Below the pieces are notes generated by a model. The model saw nothing but the letters and a program-made list of their open reading frames with translations, did not search any database and was not told where the DNA came from. 64,000 nt of DNA from Subdoligranulum variabile (lineage in GTDB: Bacteria; Bacillota; Clostridia; Oscillospirales; Ruminococcaceae): positions 62,001 to 126,000 of the forward strand of contig SFKI01000008.1 in the NCBI GenBank assembly GCA_004554775.1, in the 5' to 3' direction. Numbering within the stretch: the stretch's first letter is position 1; every line of letters begins with the position of its first letter. This document shows, piece by piece, positions 31,032 to 39,103 of this stretch. The position numbers were made by a program, and so were the translations under genes.

Positions 31032-32402
31032 TTATTTACCAACCATCCTATCGGCGGCCTTGTACAGATCGCCGCAGCTCATGCAGACGACCAAGTCGCC
31101 CTTGTGAGCGTTTTTCTTCACCCACTCGGCGGCGGATTCCAGCCCGTCGACCACGACACTGCCGGGCAGTTTGGCGGCCAGATCCTCACTCTTCACGCTG
31201 CCGTCGTCCTTTTCGCGGCTGCCCATGATCGGCAGCAGCACGACCTGATCGGCCACGCTCAGCACCTTGGCAAAGTCGTCCATCAGCATCTTGGTGCGGC
31301 TGTAGGTGAACGGCTGGTGTACGGCAATGACCCGCTCATAGCCCATCTCCTTGGCGGTAGCCAGGGTCGCGGCTAGTTCGGTGGGATGGTGCGCGTAGTC
31401 GTCCACAACGACTGCGCCGTTGCACTCGCCCTTGATCTCAAACCGGCGGCCGGTGCCGTGGAACTCGGCAGCCGCACGCACAGCGTCCTCGGGCTTCAGG
31501 TGCAGCGGACGCACACAGGCGCACATGGCCAGTGCATTATAAATGTTGTGGTAGCCGGGCACACCCAGCTTCAGGTGGGCAAACGGCTCGCCCAGCTCCA
31601 GCACGTCAAACTCGAAGAACCCGGGTTTGTACTCCTGGATGTTGATGGCGCGCATGCGGGCTTCCTCGTGGATGCCGAAGCTGACCACCGGGCGGTCGAT
31701 GGAGCTTACGACGTCCATCGTGTTGCGGTCGTCCATGTTGAACACGACCGTGCGGGACAGCAGCGCAAACTTCTGGAACGCCAGTTTCAGCTGGCCCATC
31801 GTGCCGTAATATTCCAGATGGTCATTGTCGATGTTTAGAATGACGCCGACTGCGCTGGTCAGATGCAGGAACGTCTCGTGGTACTCGCAGGCTTCGATAA
31901 CAACGCTCTGCCCGCTGCCAGCCTTGCCGTAACCGCCGATGAGCGGCAGTTTGCCGCCGATAACGGCCGCAGGGTCCTTGCCGGCCAGTTCCAGCATGGT
32001 GGTGATCATGCCGGTGGTGGTGGTTTTGCCGTGGGTGCCGGCTACGCCGACGCTCTGCGGATGGCTGCGGCTGATATAACCCAGCAGTACGCTGCGCTCC
32101 ACAGCCTTGATGCCGCGCGCACGGGCGGCTTGCAACTCGGGGTTGTCGTCATGGATGGCGGCGCTGTACACGACCAGCTGTGCGCTGCCCACATTGGCAG
32201 CATCGTGGCCGATAAAGACCCGCACGCCCAGCGCACGCTCGGCCTCGGTGTTTTTCGTTTCCTCCACGTCCGAACCGGTGATCGCGTAGCCTTGGCTGTG
32301 CAGGATCTGGATCAGCGGATACGTGCCGGAACCGCCGCAGCCGATGAAATGCACGGTCTGCACACCGTCCAGCAGTTTGGGGTCAAACATTGTATAAACC
32401 AT
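31032..32402 (-). CDS. murC: UDP-N-acetylmuramate--L-alanine ligase
   Basis: A 456-residue ATP-dependent ligase adding L-Ala to UDP-MurNAc in peptidoglycan synthesis. The N-terminal HFIGCGGSGTYPLIQIL Rossmann motif, the P-loop GVAGTHGKTTTTGMI and the central domain LNIDNDHLEYYG are typical of MurC; the C-terminal DDYAHHPTELAATLAT is a hallmark. The protein starts MVYTMFDPK with GAGGTGA 7 nt upstream of ATG 32402; a second ATG 12 nt later is possible. A GC-rich hairpin (32425-32446) with a nearby T-run lies just before the RBS. It is single between terminators and has a weak TATAAT box at 32470-32475. Confidence 0.95.
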   Translation of the reverse strand: MVYTMFDPKLLDGVQTVHFIGCGGSGTYPLIQILHSQGYAITGSDVEETKNTEAERALGVRVFIGHDAANVGSAQLVVYSAAIHDDNPELQAARARGIKAVERSVLLGYISRSHPQSVGVAGTHGKTTTTGMITTMLELAGKDPAAVIGGKLPLIGGYGKAGSGQSVVIEACEYHETFLHLTSAVGVILNIDNDHLEYYGTMGQLKLAFQKFALLSRTVVFNMDDRNTMDVVSSIDRPVVSFGIHEEARMRAINIQEYKPGFFEFDVLELGEPFAHLKLGVPGYHNIYNALAMCACVRPLHLKPEDAVRAAAEFHGTGRRFEIKGECNGAVVVDDYAHHPTELAATLATAKEMGYERVIAVHQPFTYSRTKMLMDDFAKVLSVADQVVLLPIMGSREKDDGSVKSEDLAAKLPGSVVVDGLESAAEWVKKNAHKGDLVVCMSCGDLYKAADRMVGK

Positions 32403-32645
32403 CAGTGGTCACCTCAAAAATCCTCCGCGCCCGGCTTGGGGCGCGGTTCTATTCCAAGTAGTTACTTAGATTATAGCTTTTTTCTTTCACAAAAGAAACA
32501 GTTTTTTGAAATTTTTGGATGCGGTAAGCGATTTTTTGGTAAAAGATACAAATTTGAACCTCATCAGTATGACAATACGTCGAGGATGCCGCCCCGGCGG
32601 GCCCGTTTGCGCGCCCAAAAACTTTTTGCAGTACGATAAACGGCT
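32403..32645. other. Divergent intergenic region upstream of murC
   Basis: Gene-free. Contains a CCGCGCCC/GGGCGCGG hairpin (32425-32446) immediately upstream of the murC RBS and followed on the minus strand by GAGGATTTTTG, a minus-strand TATAAT box (32470-32475) and an AT-rich tract. Nothing else recognised. Confidence 0.5.
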
Positions 32646-32674
32646 TTGCGATTTGCCGCCGTTTTTGGTATAAT
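32646..32674 (+). promoter_or_regulatory. Promoter of small protein gene 32729
   Basis: TTGCGA (32646-32651) and TATAAT (32669-32674), 17-bp spacer. Confidence 0.7.
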
Positions 32675-32728
32675 ACAGATAGAACTGCCCGCATTTTGGG
32701 CATTTACCGCGAACAGGAGGGCTTACAT

Positions 32729-32950
32729 ATGGCAAAAGTGCTGTGGGGCGTGGACCCGCTGGCCGTATCCCGGCTGGGCCAAAAGCAGAGCAAGCCGCCC
32801 TTTACCAAAAAGGAACTGGCGCGCATCGGCATCCCGGCGCGCAAAATCGACCGCGTGCAGGCTGAGTTGGCCCGCCTGACTGCCGATAAGACCCTGACCC
32901 GCGCCGAGCTGGGCCAATTGGCCGAGGAGATTGCGGCGGTATTATTGTAA
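32729..32950 (+). CDS. Small uncharacterised protein (73 aa)
   Basis: A soluble 73-residue protein, MAKVLWGVDPLAVSRLGQ followed by basic and helical segments (FTKKELARIGIPARKIDRV and QAELARLTADKTLTRAEL). The frame opens at 32696, but ATG 32729 follows GGAGGGCTTACAT and a consensus promoter lies upstream. Lys/Arg and Leu/Ala richness suggests a helical bundle that might bind nucleic acid, but no family is recognised. It stands alone between murC (divergent) and glyS. Confidence 0.75.
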   Translation: MAKVLWGVDPLAVSRLGQKQSKPPFTKKELARIGIPARKIDRVQAELARLTADKTLTRAELGQLAEEIAAVLL

Positions 32951-32969
32951 GGAAATACGGCAGGAATGT

Positions 32970-33050
32970 CCGTAGGGGCGAGCATTGCTCGCCCGCAGGG
33001 GCTTGCGCTGCCGTAAATTTCCCCGGGTGTGCAATGCTTGCCCCTGCGCC
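32970..33050. repeat. GTAGGGGCG-type dispersed repeats, inverted pair
   Basis: CGTAGGGGCGAGCATTGCTC then GCCCGCAGGGGC, and an inverted partner GTGCAATGCTTGCCCCTGCG. A run of nine C residues follows at 33053-33061. Non-coding gap upstream of the glyS promoter. Confidence 0.7.
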
Positions 33051-33106
33051 CTCCCCCCCCCTCCATGAAAATCCCGCGCCCCGTCTTCCCTTTTTTATAA
33101 AACTGC

Positions 33107-33135
33107 TTGTCCCCTGCCCCTTGCTATGCTATAAT
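33107..33135 (+). promoter_or_regulatory. glyS promoter
   Basis: TTGTCC (33107-33112) and TATAAT (33130-33135), 17-bp spacer, about 84 bp before the ATG. No T-box leader fits in this short space. Confidence 0.75.
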
Positions 33136-33218
33136 ACAAATATCGTGCCGGAAAACGTCCGGCGCGGTGGGAAAAAATCGCTTTGTGTGGCAGCCAGCCA
33201 TGCGGAAGGAGTTTATGT

Positions 33219-34640
33219 ATGAAGAACAGTGAAAAGACCCTTGACATGATCGTCAACCTGTGCAAAAACCGTGGCTTCATCTACCCCGGCAGCGAGATCT
33301 ACGGCGGCCTGGCTAACAGCTGGGACTACGGCCCCCTAGGCGTTGAGTTCAAAAACAACGTCAAAAAGGCCTGGCTGAAGAAATTCGTGCAGGAAAGCCC
33401 GTACAACGTCGGCCTGGATGCCGCCATTTTGATGAACCCCCAGACTTGGGTGACGACCGGCCACGTAGCCAGCTTCTCCGATCCCCTGCTGGACTGCCGC
33501 GCCTGCAAGAGCCGCCACCGTGCTGATAAACTGATTGCCGAGTGTGAGCAGGGCAAGGGCGTTGACGTCGACGCCATGACCTTTGACGAGATGGACGCCT
33601 TCATCGCCAGCCATGACGAGGTTGTCTGCCCCGTCTGCGGCAAGCATGACTTTACCCCCATCCGCAAGTTCAACCTGATGTTCAAGACCGCCATCGGCGT
33701 TACTGAGGATTCTTCCTCCACCTGCTACCTGCGCCCCGAGACCGCACAGGGCATCTTCGTCAACTTTGCCAACATCCAGCGCACCACCCGCCGCAAGCTG
33801 CCGTTCGGCGTCTGCCAGGTGGGCAAGGCGTTCCGTAACGAGATCACCCCGGGCAACTTCACCTTCCGTACCCGCGAGTTTGAGCAGATGGAATGCGAGT
33901 TCTTCTGCAAGCCCAACACCGATCTTGAGTGGTTCGCCTACTGGAAAGATTACTGCAAGAACTGGCTGCTCACCTTGGGCATCAAGGAAGAAAACCTGCG
34001 CCTGCGCGACCACGAAGCCGCCGAGCTGGCATTCTACAGCCGCGCCACCACCGATATCGAGTACGCGTTCCCGTTCACCGATTGGGGCGAGCTGTGGGGC
34101 ATTGCCGACCGTACCAACTACGATCTGAGCCGCCATCAGGAGGCTTCCGGCAAGAGCCTGGAATACTTCGACCCCGAGACCAACGAGCATTACATCCCCT
34201 ACGTCATCGAGCCGTCCCTGGGCTGCGACCGCGTCGCGCTGGCCTTCCTGTGCGAAGCCTACGACGAGCAGCATCTGGTCGACGCCAAGGGCAAAGAGGA
34301 CGTGCGCACCGTGCTGCATCTGCATCCGTTCCTGGCCCCGTTCAAGTGTGCCGTGCTGCCTCTGTCCAAGAAACTGGGCGACAAGGCCATGGAGATCCGC
34401 AACGAGCTGGCCAAGGACTTTATGGTCGACTACGACGACGCCGGTTCCATCGGCAAGCGTTACCGCCGTCAGGATGAGATCGGCACCCCGCTGTGCATCA
34501 CGATCGACTTCCAGACTGTGGGCGATGACAAGGTCGAAGCCGACGGCTGCGTGACCGTCCGCGACCGCGACACCATGGAGCAGGTCCGTATGCCCATCAG
34601 CGAACTGAAAGACTACATCGCCAAGAAAGTGGCGTTCTAA
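33219..34640 (+). CDS. glyS: Glycine--tRNA ligase, single-chain (alpha2) type
   Basis: A 473-residue class II aminoacyl-tRNA synthetase of the eukaryote/archaea/Firmicutes homodimeric type (GlyQS), not the bacterial alpha2-beta2 form. The N-terminal CKNRGFIYPGSEIYGGLANS and WDYGPLG, the TCYLRPETAQGIFVNF motif 2 region, the GKAFRNEITPGNFTFRTREF and the C-terminal ALAFL motif 3 (EPSLGCDRVALAFL) are clear, followed by the anticodon-binding domain. A zinc-type knuckle CRACKSRH and CPVCGKHDF is present. ATG 33219 has AAGGAG upstream; the upstream ATG 33183 is not preferred. A terminator follows. Confidence 0.96.
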   Translation: MKNSEKTLDMIVNLCKNRGFIYPGSEIYGGLANSWDYGPLGVEFKNNVKKAWLKKFVQESPYNVGLDAAILMNPQTWVTTGHVASFSDPLLDCRACKSRHRADKLIAECEQGKGVDVDAMTFDEMDAFIASHDEVVCPVCGKHDFTPIRKFNLMFKTAIGVTEDSSSTCYLRPETAQGIFVNFANIQRTTRRKLPFGVCQVGKAFRNEITPGNFTFRTREFEQMECEFFCKPNTDLEWFAYWKDYCKNWLLTLGIKEENLRLRDHEAAELAFYSRATTDIEYAFPFTDWGELWGIADRTNYDLSRHQEASGKSLEYFDPETNEHYIPYVIEPSLGCDRVALAFLCEAYDEQHLVDAKGKEDVRTVLHLHPFLAPFKCAVLPLSKKLGDKAMEIRNELAKDFMVDYDDAGSIGKRYRRQDEIGTPLCITIDFQTVGDDKVEADGCVTVRDRDTMEQVRMPISELKDYIAKKVAF

Positions 34641-34660
34641 GGCAATATTGTAAAAACAGC

Positions 34661-34692
34661 AAAAGGCTCCCCTCAAGGGGGAGCCTTTTTTC
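34661..34692 (+). terminator. glyS terminator
   Basis: Stem AAGGCTCCC/GGGAGCCTT around CTCAAGG and followed by TTTTTTCTTTT, 21 bp after the glyS stop. Confidence 0.92.
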
Positions 34693-34703
34693 TTTTCTGC
34701 CAC

Positions 34704-34738
34704 TTGACAACCGTGCATACTATGTATATACTGTATAT
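34704..34738 (+). promoter_or_regulatory. gntR-ABC promoter with palindromic operator
   Basis: TTGACA (34704-34709) and TATACT (34727-34732) with a 17-bp spacer. A 13-nt perfect dyad ATATAC-T-GTATAT (34726-34738) covers the -10. The encoded YtrA-type repressor is the likely ligand. Confidence 0.8.
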
Positions 34739-34777
34739 ATCGAATGTGTACAGTTCGACCACAAGGAGATCTCACAA

Positions 34778-35149
34778 ATGGAAATTTACCTATCTAACAG
34801 CGGGCAGGAGCCGATCTACGCGCAGATCACGCGGCAGATCAAACAGCAAATTTTATCCGGCCAACTGCACACGGGGGACGCACTGCCCAGCATCCGCCTG
34901 CTGGCGAAAGAACTGCGTATCAGCGTCATTACCACCAAGCGCGCGTATGAGGATCTGGAGACCGAGGGCTTCATCGTGACCCAGCCGGGCCGCGGCAGCT
35001 TTGTCGCGCCCCAGAACCCCGCCCTGCTGCGCGAGCAACACTTAAAAAAAGTCGAGGACTGCCTGCAAGGCGCGGTGGATGCCGCACGGCTGGGCGGCAT
35101 CGGCTATGAAGAGGTCGCCGAGACCTTGCGCCTTTTATGGGAGGGCTGA
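34778..35149 (+). CDS. GntR-family (YtrA subfamily) transcriptional regulator
   Basis: A 123-residue regulator with an N-terminal winged HTH: EPIYAQITRQIKQQILSGQL, the DALPSIRLLAKELRISVITT recognition segment and KRAYEDLETEGFIVTQPGRG. The short C-terminal part is the small dimerisation helix typical of YtrA-like proteins that control adjacent ABC transporters. RBS AAGGAG lies before the ATG. It is the first gene of a three-gene operon with an ATPase and a permease, 3 nt from the next start. A dyad over its promoter supports autorepression. The inducing signal is unknown; cell-envelope antibiotics are typical for related systems. Confidence 0.9.
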   Translation: MEIYLSNSGQEPIYAQITRQIKQQILSGQLHTGDALPSIRLLAKELRISVITTKRAYEDLETEGFIVTQPGRGSFVAPQNPALLREQHLKKVEDCLQGAVDAARLGGIGYEEVAETLRLLWEG

Positions 35150-35152
35150 ACT

Positions 35153-36013
35153 ATGCTTACCACAGCCGCCGCTTTACGCGGTGCTACGAAAAATTATAAA
35201 ACATTTACCCTGGGCCCCATCGACCTTGTGGTCCCGGCGGGCAGCATCCTGGGCCTGATCGGCGAGAACGGCGCGGGCAAGACCACGGCGCTCAAGCTAC
35301 TGTGCGGGGCCATCCGCCCGGACGGCGGCAGCGTGGAGCTGTTGGGCGGCTCCACGGCCGACCCTGCTGTCCGCGCGCGCATCGGTGTCGTGTTTGAGGA
35401 TGCCTATTTCCCTGACTGCTTCAACGCCGCCTGTGTGGGCAAAAGCATGGCGGGCATCTTCAGCGCACGTTGGGACGCTGCAAAATTTGACGCTTTTTTG
35501 CAGCGTTTTGGCCTGGACAGCAGCAAAAAGATCAAGGAATACAGCCGTGGCATGCGCATGAAACTCAGCCTTGCCACGGCGCTGGCCCACGACCCCGAAC
35601 TGCTGATCTTGGATGAAGCCACTGCCGGTCTGGACCCCGTGGTGCGCGGCGAACTGCTTGATTTGCTGCTCGATTTCATCCAGGACGAGCAGCACAGCGT
35701 ACTGATGAGCAGCCACATCACCAGCGATTTGGAACAGGTCGCCGACGCCATTGCCTATCTGCACCACGGCCAGCTGCTTTTCTGCGAAAATAAAGACGAT
35801 CTGATGCAGGAATACGGCCTGCTGCGCTGCGCCGAGACAGACCTTGACCGCCTGCCCGCAGGCTGCGCCGTCTCCACCCGGCATGGGGCGTTCGGCTGTG
35901 AAACGCTGATCAAAGACCGCGCCGCCGTCCATGCCGCCCTGCCCAATGCCGTCTGCGACAGTGCCAATATCGACGATATCATGCGCTTTTACAGTGGGAG
36001 GGATGCACAATGA
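35153..36013 (+). CDS. ABC transporter ATP-binding protein
   Basis: A 286-residue ATPase subunit. Walker A GLIGENGAGKTTALKLL, signature YSRGMRMKLSLATAL, Walker B LLILDEATAGLDPV and the H-loop SSHITSD are intact. The C-terminal 70 residues are divergent, as in YtrB/CcmA-like exporters. It overlaps the permease by 4 nt and follows gntR by 3 nt. It should energise export or resistance, or a signalling step, across the membrane. The substrate is not predictable. Confidence 0.92.
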   Translation: MLTTAAALRGATKNYKTFTLGPIDLVVPAGSILGLIGENGAGKTTALKLLCGAIRPDGGSVELLGGSTADPAVRARIGVVFEDAYFPDCFNAACVGKSMAGIFSARWDAAKFDAFLQRFGLDSSKKIKEYSRGMRMKLSLATALAHDPELLILDEATAGLDPVVRGELLDLLLDFIQDEQHSVLMSSHITSDLEQVADAIAYLHHGQLLFCENKDDLMQEYGLLRCAETDLDRLPAGCAVSTRHGAFGCETLIKDRAAVHAALPNAVCDSANIDDIMRFYSGRDAQ

Positions 36014-36660
36014 AAGGACTTTTGTATAAAGATGTCAGCATCATGACCCGCAGCTTCAAGGGCAACATTCTGCTGCTGGTGGCGTTGTACGGTGTGCTGA
36101 TTTTGGTCACGAAAGAAGCCTATCTTGCCTACGCCATGACAGCGGTATGGGGCATCTACGTGGCCTCGACCATCAACTACGACGAGCAGGCCCATTGGGA
36201 CGCCTACGCCGCTACCCTGCCGGTGACGCCGGGGCAGGTCATCGCCAGCAAATATCTGCTGTGCGCGGCCAGCACGGCCATCGGCGCGGCGCTTTCGCTG
36301 GCGCTGGTTTTGCTGGCAGGCGTTGGTGGGGCCGAGTACACCCTCGGCATTCTGGCCTGCGCCGAAGTCTCGGTGCTGACGAACGCTCTGCTCATGCCCA
36401 TCACCTACCGCTTCGGGGCAGCCAAATCCCGCGCATATTTAATGGTCATTGTGTTTGCTATCGTTTTCGGGGCGTGTTTTGCCGCGCAGGAAGTTCTCCA
36501 AAGCCAGTCACAGGCGGTCTCCGTCGGCATGGATGCCATGTTCCGGTCCGAAACTGCCCTTGCGGTTGCCGCCATCACCGTATCCCTGCTGGCAACAGCA
36601 ATCCTCTACGCCATTAGCTACACGATTTGCACCCGCGTCTACGCGAAAAAAGAGAAATAA
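36010..36660 (+). CDS. ABC-2 type permease subunit
   Basis: A 216-residue membrane protein with about six hydrophobic segments, beginning MKGLLYKDVSIMTRSFKGNI and continuing with LLLVALYGVLILVTK. The N-terminal KDV..M.R motif and NYDEQAHWDAYAATLPVTPG are characteristic of the ABC-2 (YtrC/DUF-type, ABC2_membrane_5) permeases that pair with YtrB-like ATPases. Its ATG overlaps the ATPase stop (ATGA-type 4-nt overlap). It closes the operon before a terminator. Confidence 0.88.
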   Translation: MKGLLYKDVSIMTRSFKGNILLLVALYGVLILVTKEAYLAYAMTAVWGIYVASTINYDEQAHWDAYAATLPVTPGQVIASKYLLCAASTAIGAALSLALVLLAGVGGAEYTLGILACAEVSVLTNALLMPITYRFGAAKSRAYLMVIVFAIVFGACFAAQEVLQSQSQAVSVGMDAMFRSETALAVAAITVSLLATAILYAISYTICTRVYAKKEK

Positions 36661-36663
36661 AAA

Positions 36664-36698
36664 CACGGTGCCCCGTAAAAGCGAGGCACCGATTTTTT
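36664..36698 (+). terminator. Terminator of the gntR-ABC operon
   Basis: Stem CGGTGCCccG/CgaGGCACCG with a TAAAAG loop followed by ATTTTTTG, 5 bp after the permease stop. Confidence 0.88.
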
Positions 36699-36746
36699 GT
36701 GATTAAGCATGTATGGCCGTCCCCTACAACCTGCCACAGATTTGCG

Positions 36747-37688
36747 TTACAAATACCCCCCGCTGCGCAGCAAAAAGATCCACCCGGTCAGCGTCAGGGC
36801 GGAGAGCAGGGTCGTAGTGGCAATGCAGCTTGATGTCAGCACGCCCTCGTGGCCCATATTCTTCGCCATCACGTAAGAACTCGGCGTTGTGGGGCTGCCC
36901 AGCATGATAAGCAGCGCGATCAATTCCTCGTTGCGGAACCCCAGCGCCACGGCCACCGGCACAAACACGGCCGCCAGACCCACGGTTTTGAGCAGCGCCG
37001 CCACCAGCGTGGGAACCAGCTTTTTGATGGCTTTCGCGCCTTCAAAGCTGGCACCGATGGACAGCAGCGCCAGCGGCGTTGTGACGGACGCCAGATTGTT
37101 CAGCGTCTTGGTGGCAATGGTAGGCAGGCTGAACGGCAGCAACGCAAACACCGTACCGGTGATGATGCCCAGCAAGATCGGGTTGGTAGCTACCCCTTTC
37201 AATAACTGCTTTGGCGTAGGTGCGCTCCTGTTCTCGGGCGATTCGATCATTAAAATCAGCACCGCAAAAATGTTGAACAGCGGCACGCTGCCCAAAATCA
37301 TCAGTGGGGCCATGCCCGCCGTGCCGTAAATGTTCTGGATAAACGCCACGCCCAGCACGGCCGCGCTGCTGCGGTAGCTCGCCTGCACGAATTCGCCCAC
37401 AATGGCTTTGTCCCGCACCAGCACCCGCGCCGCGCCCCAGATGACCAGAATACCGATGAGCGTTGCCGCAAAGCAGAACAACACAAATTTCGGCTGGAAG
37501 TCGTGGTAAATGTCCACCGAGGACATGTTCAAGAACAGCATGACAGGCAGCGTGACTTTAAAAGTCAGCTTGTCCGCCGCCCTGCAGAACTCCTTGGGCA
37601 AAAAGCCCCACCGCTGCAACAGCCCACCCGCAACCATCGTCAAAAATACCGGCAGCGTGGCGTTCAGGCTGAAAATCAGATTTTGCAC
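36747..37688 (-). CDS. AEC-family transporter (auxin efflux carrier-like permease)
   Basis: A 313-residue permease with about ten transmembrane segments in two inverted repeats, typical of the Auxin Efflux Carrier (AEC) family. NLIFSLNATLPVFLTMVAGG, LTFKVTLPVMLFLNMSSVDI and SVTTPLALLSIGASFEG mark the conserved halves, each with a broken helix near Pro. Bacterial members move organic acids such as malate or other anions; the substrate here is not known. The open frame reaches 37913. I prefer GTG 37688, preceded by GGGGGAG six nt away, over ATG 37703, which lacks a good site. It is monocistronic and divergent from rpsF. Confidence 0.85.
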   Translation of the reverse strand: MQNLIFSLNATLPVFLTMVAGGLLQRWGFLPKEFCRAADKLTFKVTLPVMLFLNMSSVDIYHDFQPKFVLFCFAATLIGILVIWGAARVLVRDKAIVGEFVQASYRSSAAVLGVAFIQNIYGTAGMAPLMILGSVPLFNIFAVLILMIESPENRSAPTPKQLLKGVATNPILLGIITGTVFALLPFSLPTIATKTLNNLASVTTPLALLSIGASFEGAKAIKKLVPTLVAALLKTVGLAAVFVPVAVALGFRNEELIALLIMLGSPTTPSSYVMAKNMGHEGVLTSSCIATTTLLSALTLTGWIFLLRSGGYL

Positions 37689-37791
37689 GGCTATCTCCCC
37701 CATTCTCTCAGACAAAATTCTACCACCCGCGCCCGCATTTGACAAGCGCAAAAAATCTGCGCGCCAGGGGCGAAAACGCAGGAATTGTGCC

Positions 37792-37820
37792 TTGACAAAG
37801 TAGTGCGGAATTGCTATAAT
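37792..37820 (+). promoter_or_regulatory. rpsF-ssb-rpsR promoter
   Basis: TTGACA (37792-37797) and TATAAT (37815-37820), 17-bp spacer: a perfect consensus promoter. Confidence 0.92.
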
Positions 37821-37900
37821 AAATTGCTGTGCTGAGAACAGCACAGATATCCTTGCCCTTTGCTTAGGGCAGAGGGCCATAAGTCCAAAAGGAGGTGCTA
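37821..37900 (+). promoter_or_regulatory. rpsF leader with hairpins (possible S6:S18 binding site)
   Basis: The leader holds TGCTGTGC-TGAGAA-CAGCACAG, then GCCCTTTGCTTAGGGC and AGAGGGC before the RBS. S6:S18 autoregulatory motifs occur in this position in many bacteria. The match was judged by position only. Confidence 0.5.
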
Positions 37901-37906
37901 CAGAAT

Positions 37907-38191
37907 ATGGCAAAGTACGAAACCATGATGGTTACCACCGCGAACCTCGATGAAGAGGCTTCCAACGCTCTGATCAACAAGTTCAAGAACCTGATCGCAG
38001 CGAACGGTACGATTGATTCTGTTGATGATTGGGGCAAGAAACGTCTTGCTTATCCCATCAACGATGAGACCGAGGGTGTGTACACGGTGATCAACTTCAC
38101 CAGCGAGCCCGATTTCCCGGCTGAGCTGGACCGCGTTTTCAAGATCACTGAGGGCGTTCTTCGCAGCATGACTCTTGCTGTTGAGGAGTAA
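37907..38191 (+). CDS. rpsF: 30S ribosomal protein S6
   Basis: A 94-residue ribosomal protein of the 30S platform that pairs with S18. The start AKYETMMVTTANLDEEASNA and the core GKKRLAYPINDETEGVYTVI and EPDFPAELDRVFKITEGVLR match S6. The frame opens at 37895, but ATG 37907 follows AAAAGGAGGTGCTACAGAAT. It heads rpsF-ssb-rpsR, the conserved order in Firmicutes. Confidence 0.96.
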   Translation: MAKYETMMVTTANLDEEASNALINKFKNLIAANGTIDSVDDWGKKRLAYPINDETEGVYTVINFTSEPDFPAELDRVFKITEGVLRSMTLAVEE

Positions 38192-38203
38192 GGAGAAACC
38201 GAA

Positions 38204-38677
38204 ATGCTGAATGTTGTTGCAATTATGGGCCGCCTTGCGCGTGACCCCGAGCTGCGCCAGACCACGACCGGCAAAAACGTTGCCTCTTTCACCATTGCGT
38301 GTGATCGCGGCCGCCGCGATGCCAACGGTCAGAGCCAGGCCGACTGGATCCCCGTTACCGCGTGGGACCGCACGGCTGAGTTCGTGTGCAAATATTTCCA
38401 GAAGGGTTCTATGATCGCCGTTGACGGCCGGTTGCAGAGCCGCTCCTATCAGGACAAAAACGGAAATAACCGCACGGCGATTGAGATCGTAGCCAACAAC
38501 GTCAATTTTGCGGGCCCCAAGTCCTCGAACCCCGCCCCGATGGGTGATGGCGGTTACGCCGCACCCATGGCAGCCCCCGCCCGCCCGGCAGTGCAGCAGG
38601 CACCGGCGCCCAGCTATTCGGCTGGTAGCAACGATGACTTTGCCCTGATCGAAGACGAAGGCGACCTGCCCTTCTAA
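38204..38677 (+). CDS. ssb: Single-stranded DNA-binding protein
   Basis: A 157-residue SSB. The OB-fold (VVAIMGRLARDPELRQTTTG, FTIACDRGRRDANGQ and QADWIPVTAWDRTAEFVCKY) is followed by a Pro/Ala/Ser-rich linker and the acidic C-terminal tip EDEGDLPF, which recruits replication and repair proteins. It is the middle gene of rpsF-ssb-rpsR. Confidence 0.96.
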   Translation: MLNVVAIMGRLARDPELRQTTTGKNVASFTIACDRGRRDANGQSQADWIPVTAWDRTAEFVCKYFQKGSMIAVDGRLQSRSYQDKNGNNRTAIEIVANNVNFAGPKSSNPAPMGDGGYAAPMAAPARPAVQQAPAPSYSAGSNDDFALIEDEGDLPF

Positions 38678-38714
38678 GAATCAAAAAGTATCAATCTATA
38701 AGGAGGTTACCACA

Positions 38715-38957
38715 ATGGCTATGGATCGTTCTTCCCGCCCGATGCATCGCGGCCGCAAAAAGGTTTGCAGCTTCTGCGTCGATCGCGTTGAGCACATTGA
38801 TTACAAGGATCTGCCCCGCCTGCGCAAGTACGTGAGCGAGCGCGCTAAGATCATTCCCCGCCGTGTGACCGGTACCTGCGCTTTCCATCAGCGTGAGCTG
38901 ACGGTTGCCATCAAGCGTGCCCGTTATATGGCTCTGATGCCCTACGTGAGCGACTAA
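38715..38957 (+). CDS. rpsR: 30S ribosomal protein S18
   Basis: An 80-residue S18. RPMHRGRKKVCSFCVDRVEH carries a CxxC-like pair, followed by IDYKDLPRLRKYVSERAKII and PRRVTGTCAFHQRELTVAIK, and RARYMALMPYVSD. The cysteines suggest a zinc-binding (C+) paralogue, common in clostridia. RBS AAGGAGG lies upstream of the ATG. A strong terminator follows. Confidence 0.96.
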   Translation: MAMDRSSRPMHRGRKKVCSFCVDRVEHIDYKDLPRLRKYVSERAKIIPRRVTGTCAFHQRELTVAIKRARYMALMPYVSD

Positions 38958-38991
38958 TTCGCGCGTCTGGTATTCACAAGCACAAAAAATT

Positions 38992-39029
38992 GAGCAGCCC
39001 ATCCAGGTGGGCTGCTCGTTTTTTCTTTT
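38992..39029 (+). terminator. rpsR operon terminator
   Basis: Stem GAGCAGCCCA/TGGGCTGCTC (38992-39017) followed by GTTTTTTCTTTT. Confidence 0.93.
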
Positions 39030-39057
39030 GCGGCGGATATTGCCCCTACGTGTACCC

Positions 39058-39092
39058 AATAAAAGCGGGGCCGCACATCCGTGCGGCCCCGC
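39058..39092 (-). terminator. Terminator after the GLUG gene
   Basis: Minus-strand GCGGGGCCGCAC-GGAT-GTGCGGCCCCGC (39065-39092) followed by TTTTATTGGG, 12 bp after the stop. A degenerate GTAGGGGC-type repeat (about 39031-39055) lies just beyond it. Confidence 0.85.
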
Positions 39093-39103
39093 TTCCCTAT
39101 TCG

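Noticed and set aside
33053..33061. Run of nine C residues as a phase-variation tract
   Set aside because: It is intergenic, upstream of the glyS promoter and not in a reading frame or promoter spacer, so variation would have no evident effect.
32951..33218. A glycine T-box leader before glyS
   Set aside because: The promoter is only about 84 bp from the ATG and no T-box sequence or terminator/antiterminator pair is visible; the upstream part is repeat sequence.
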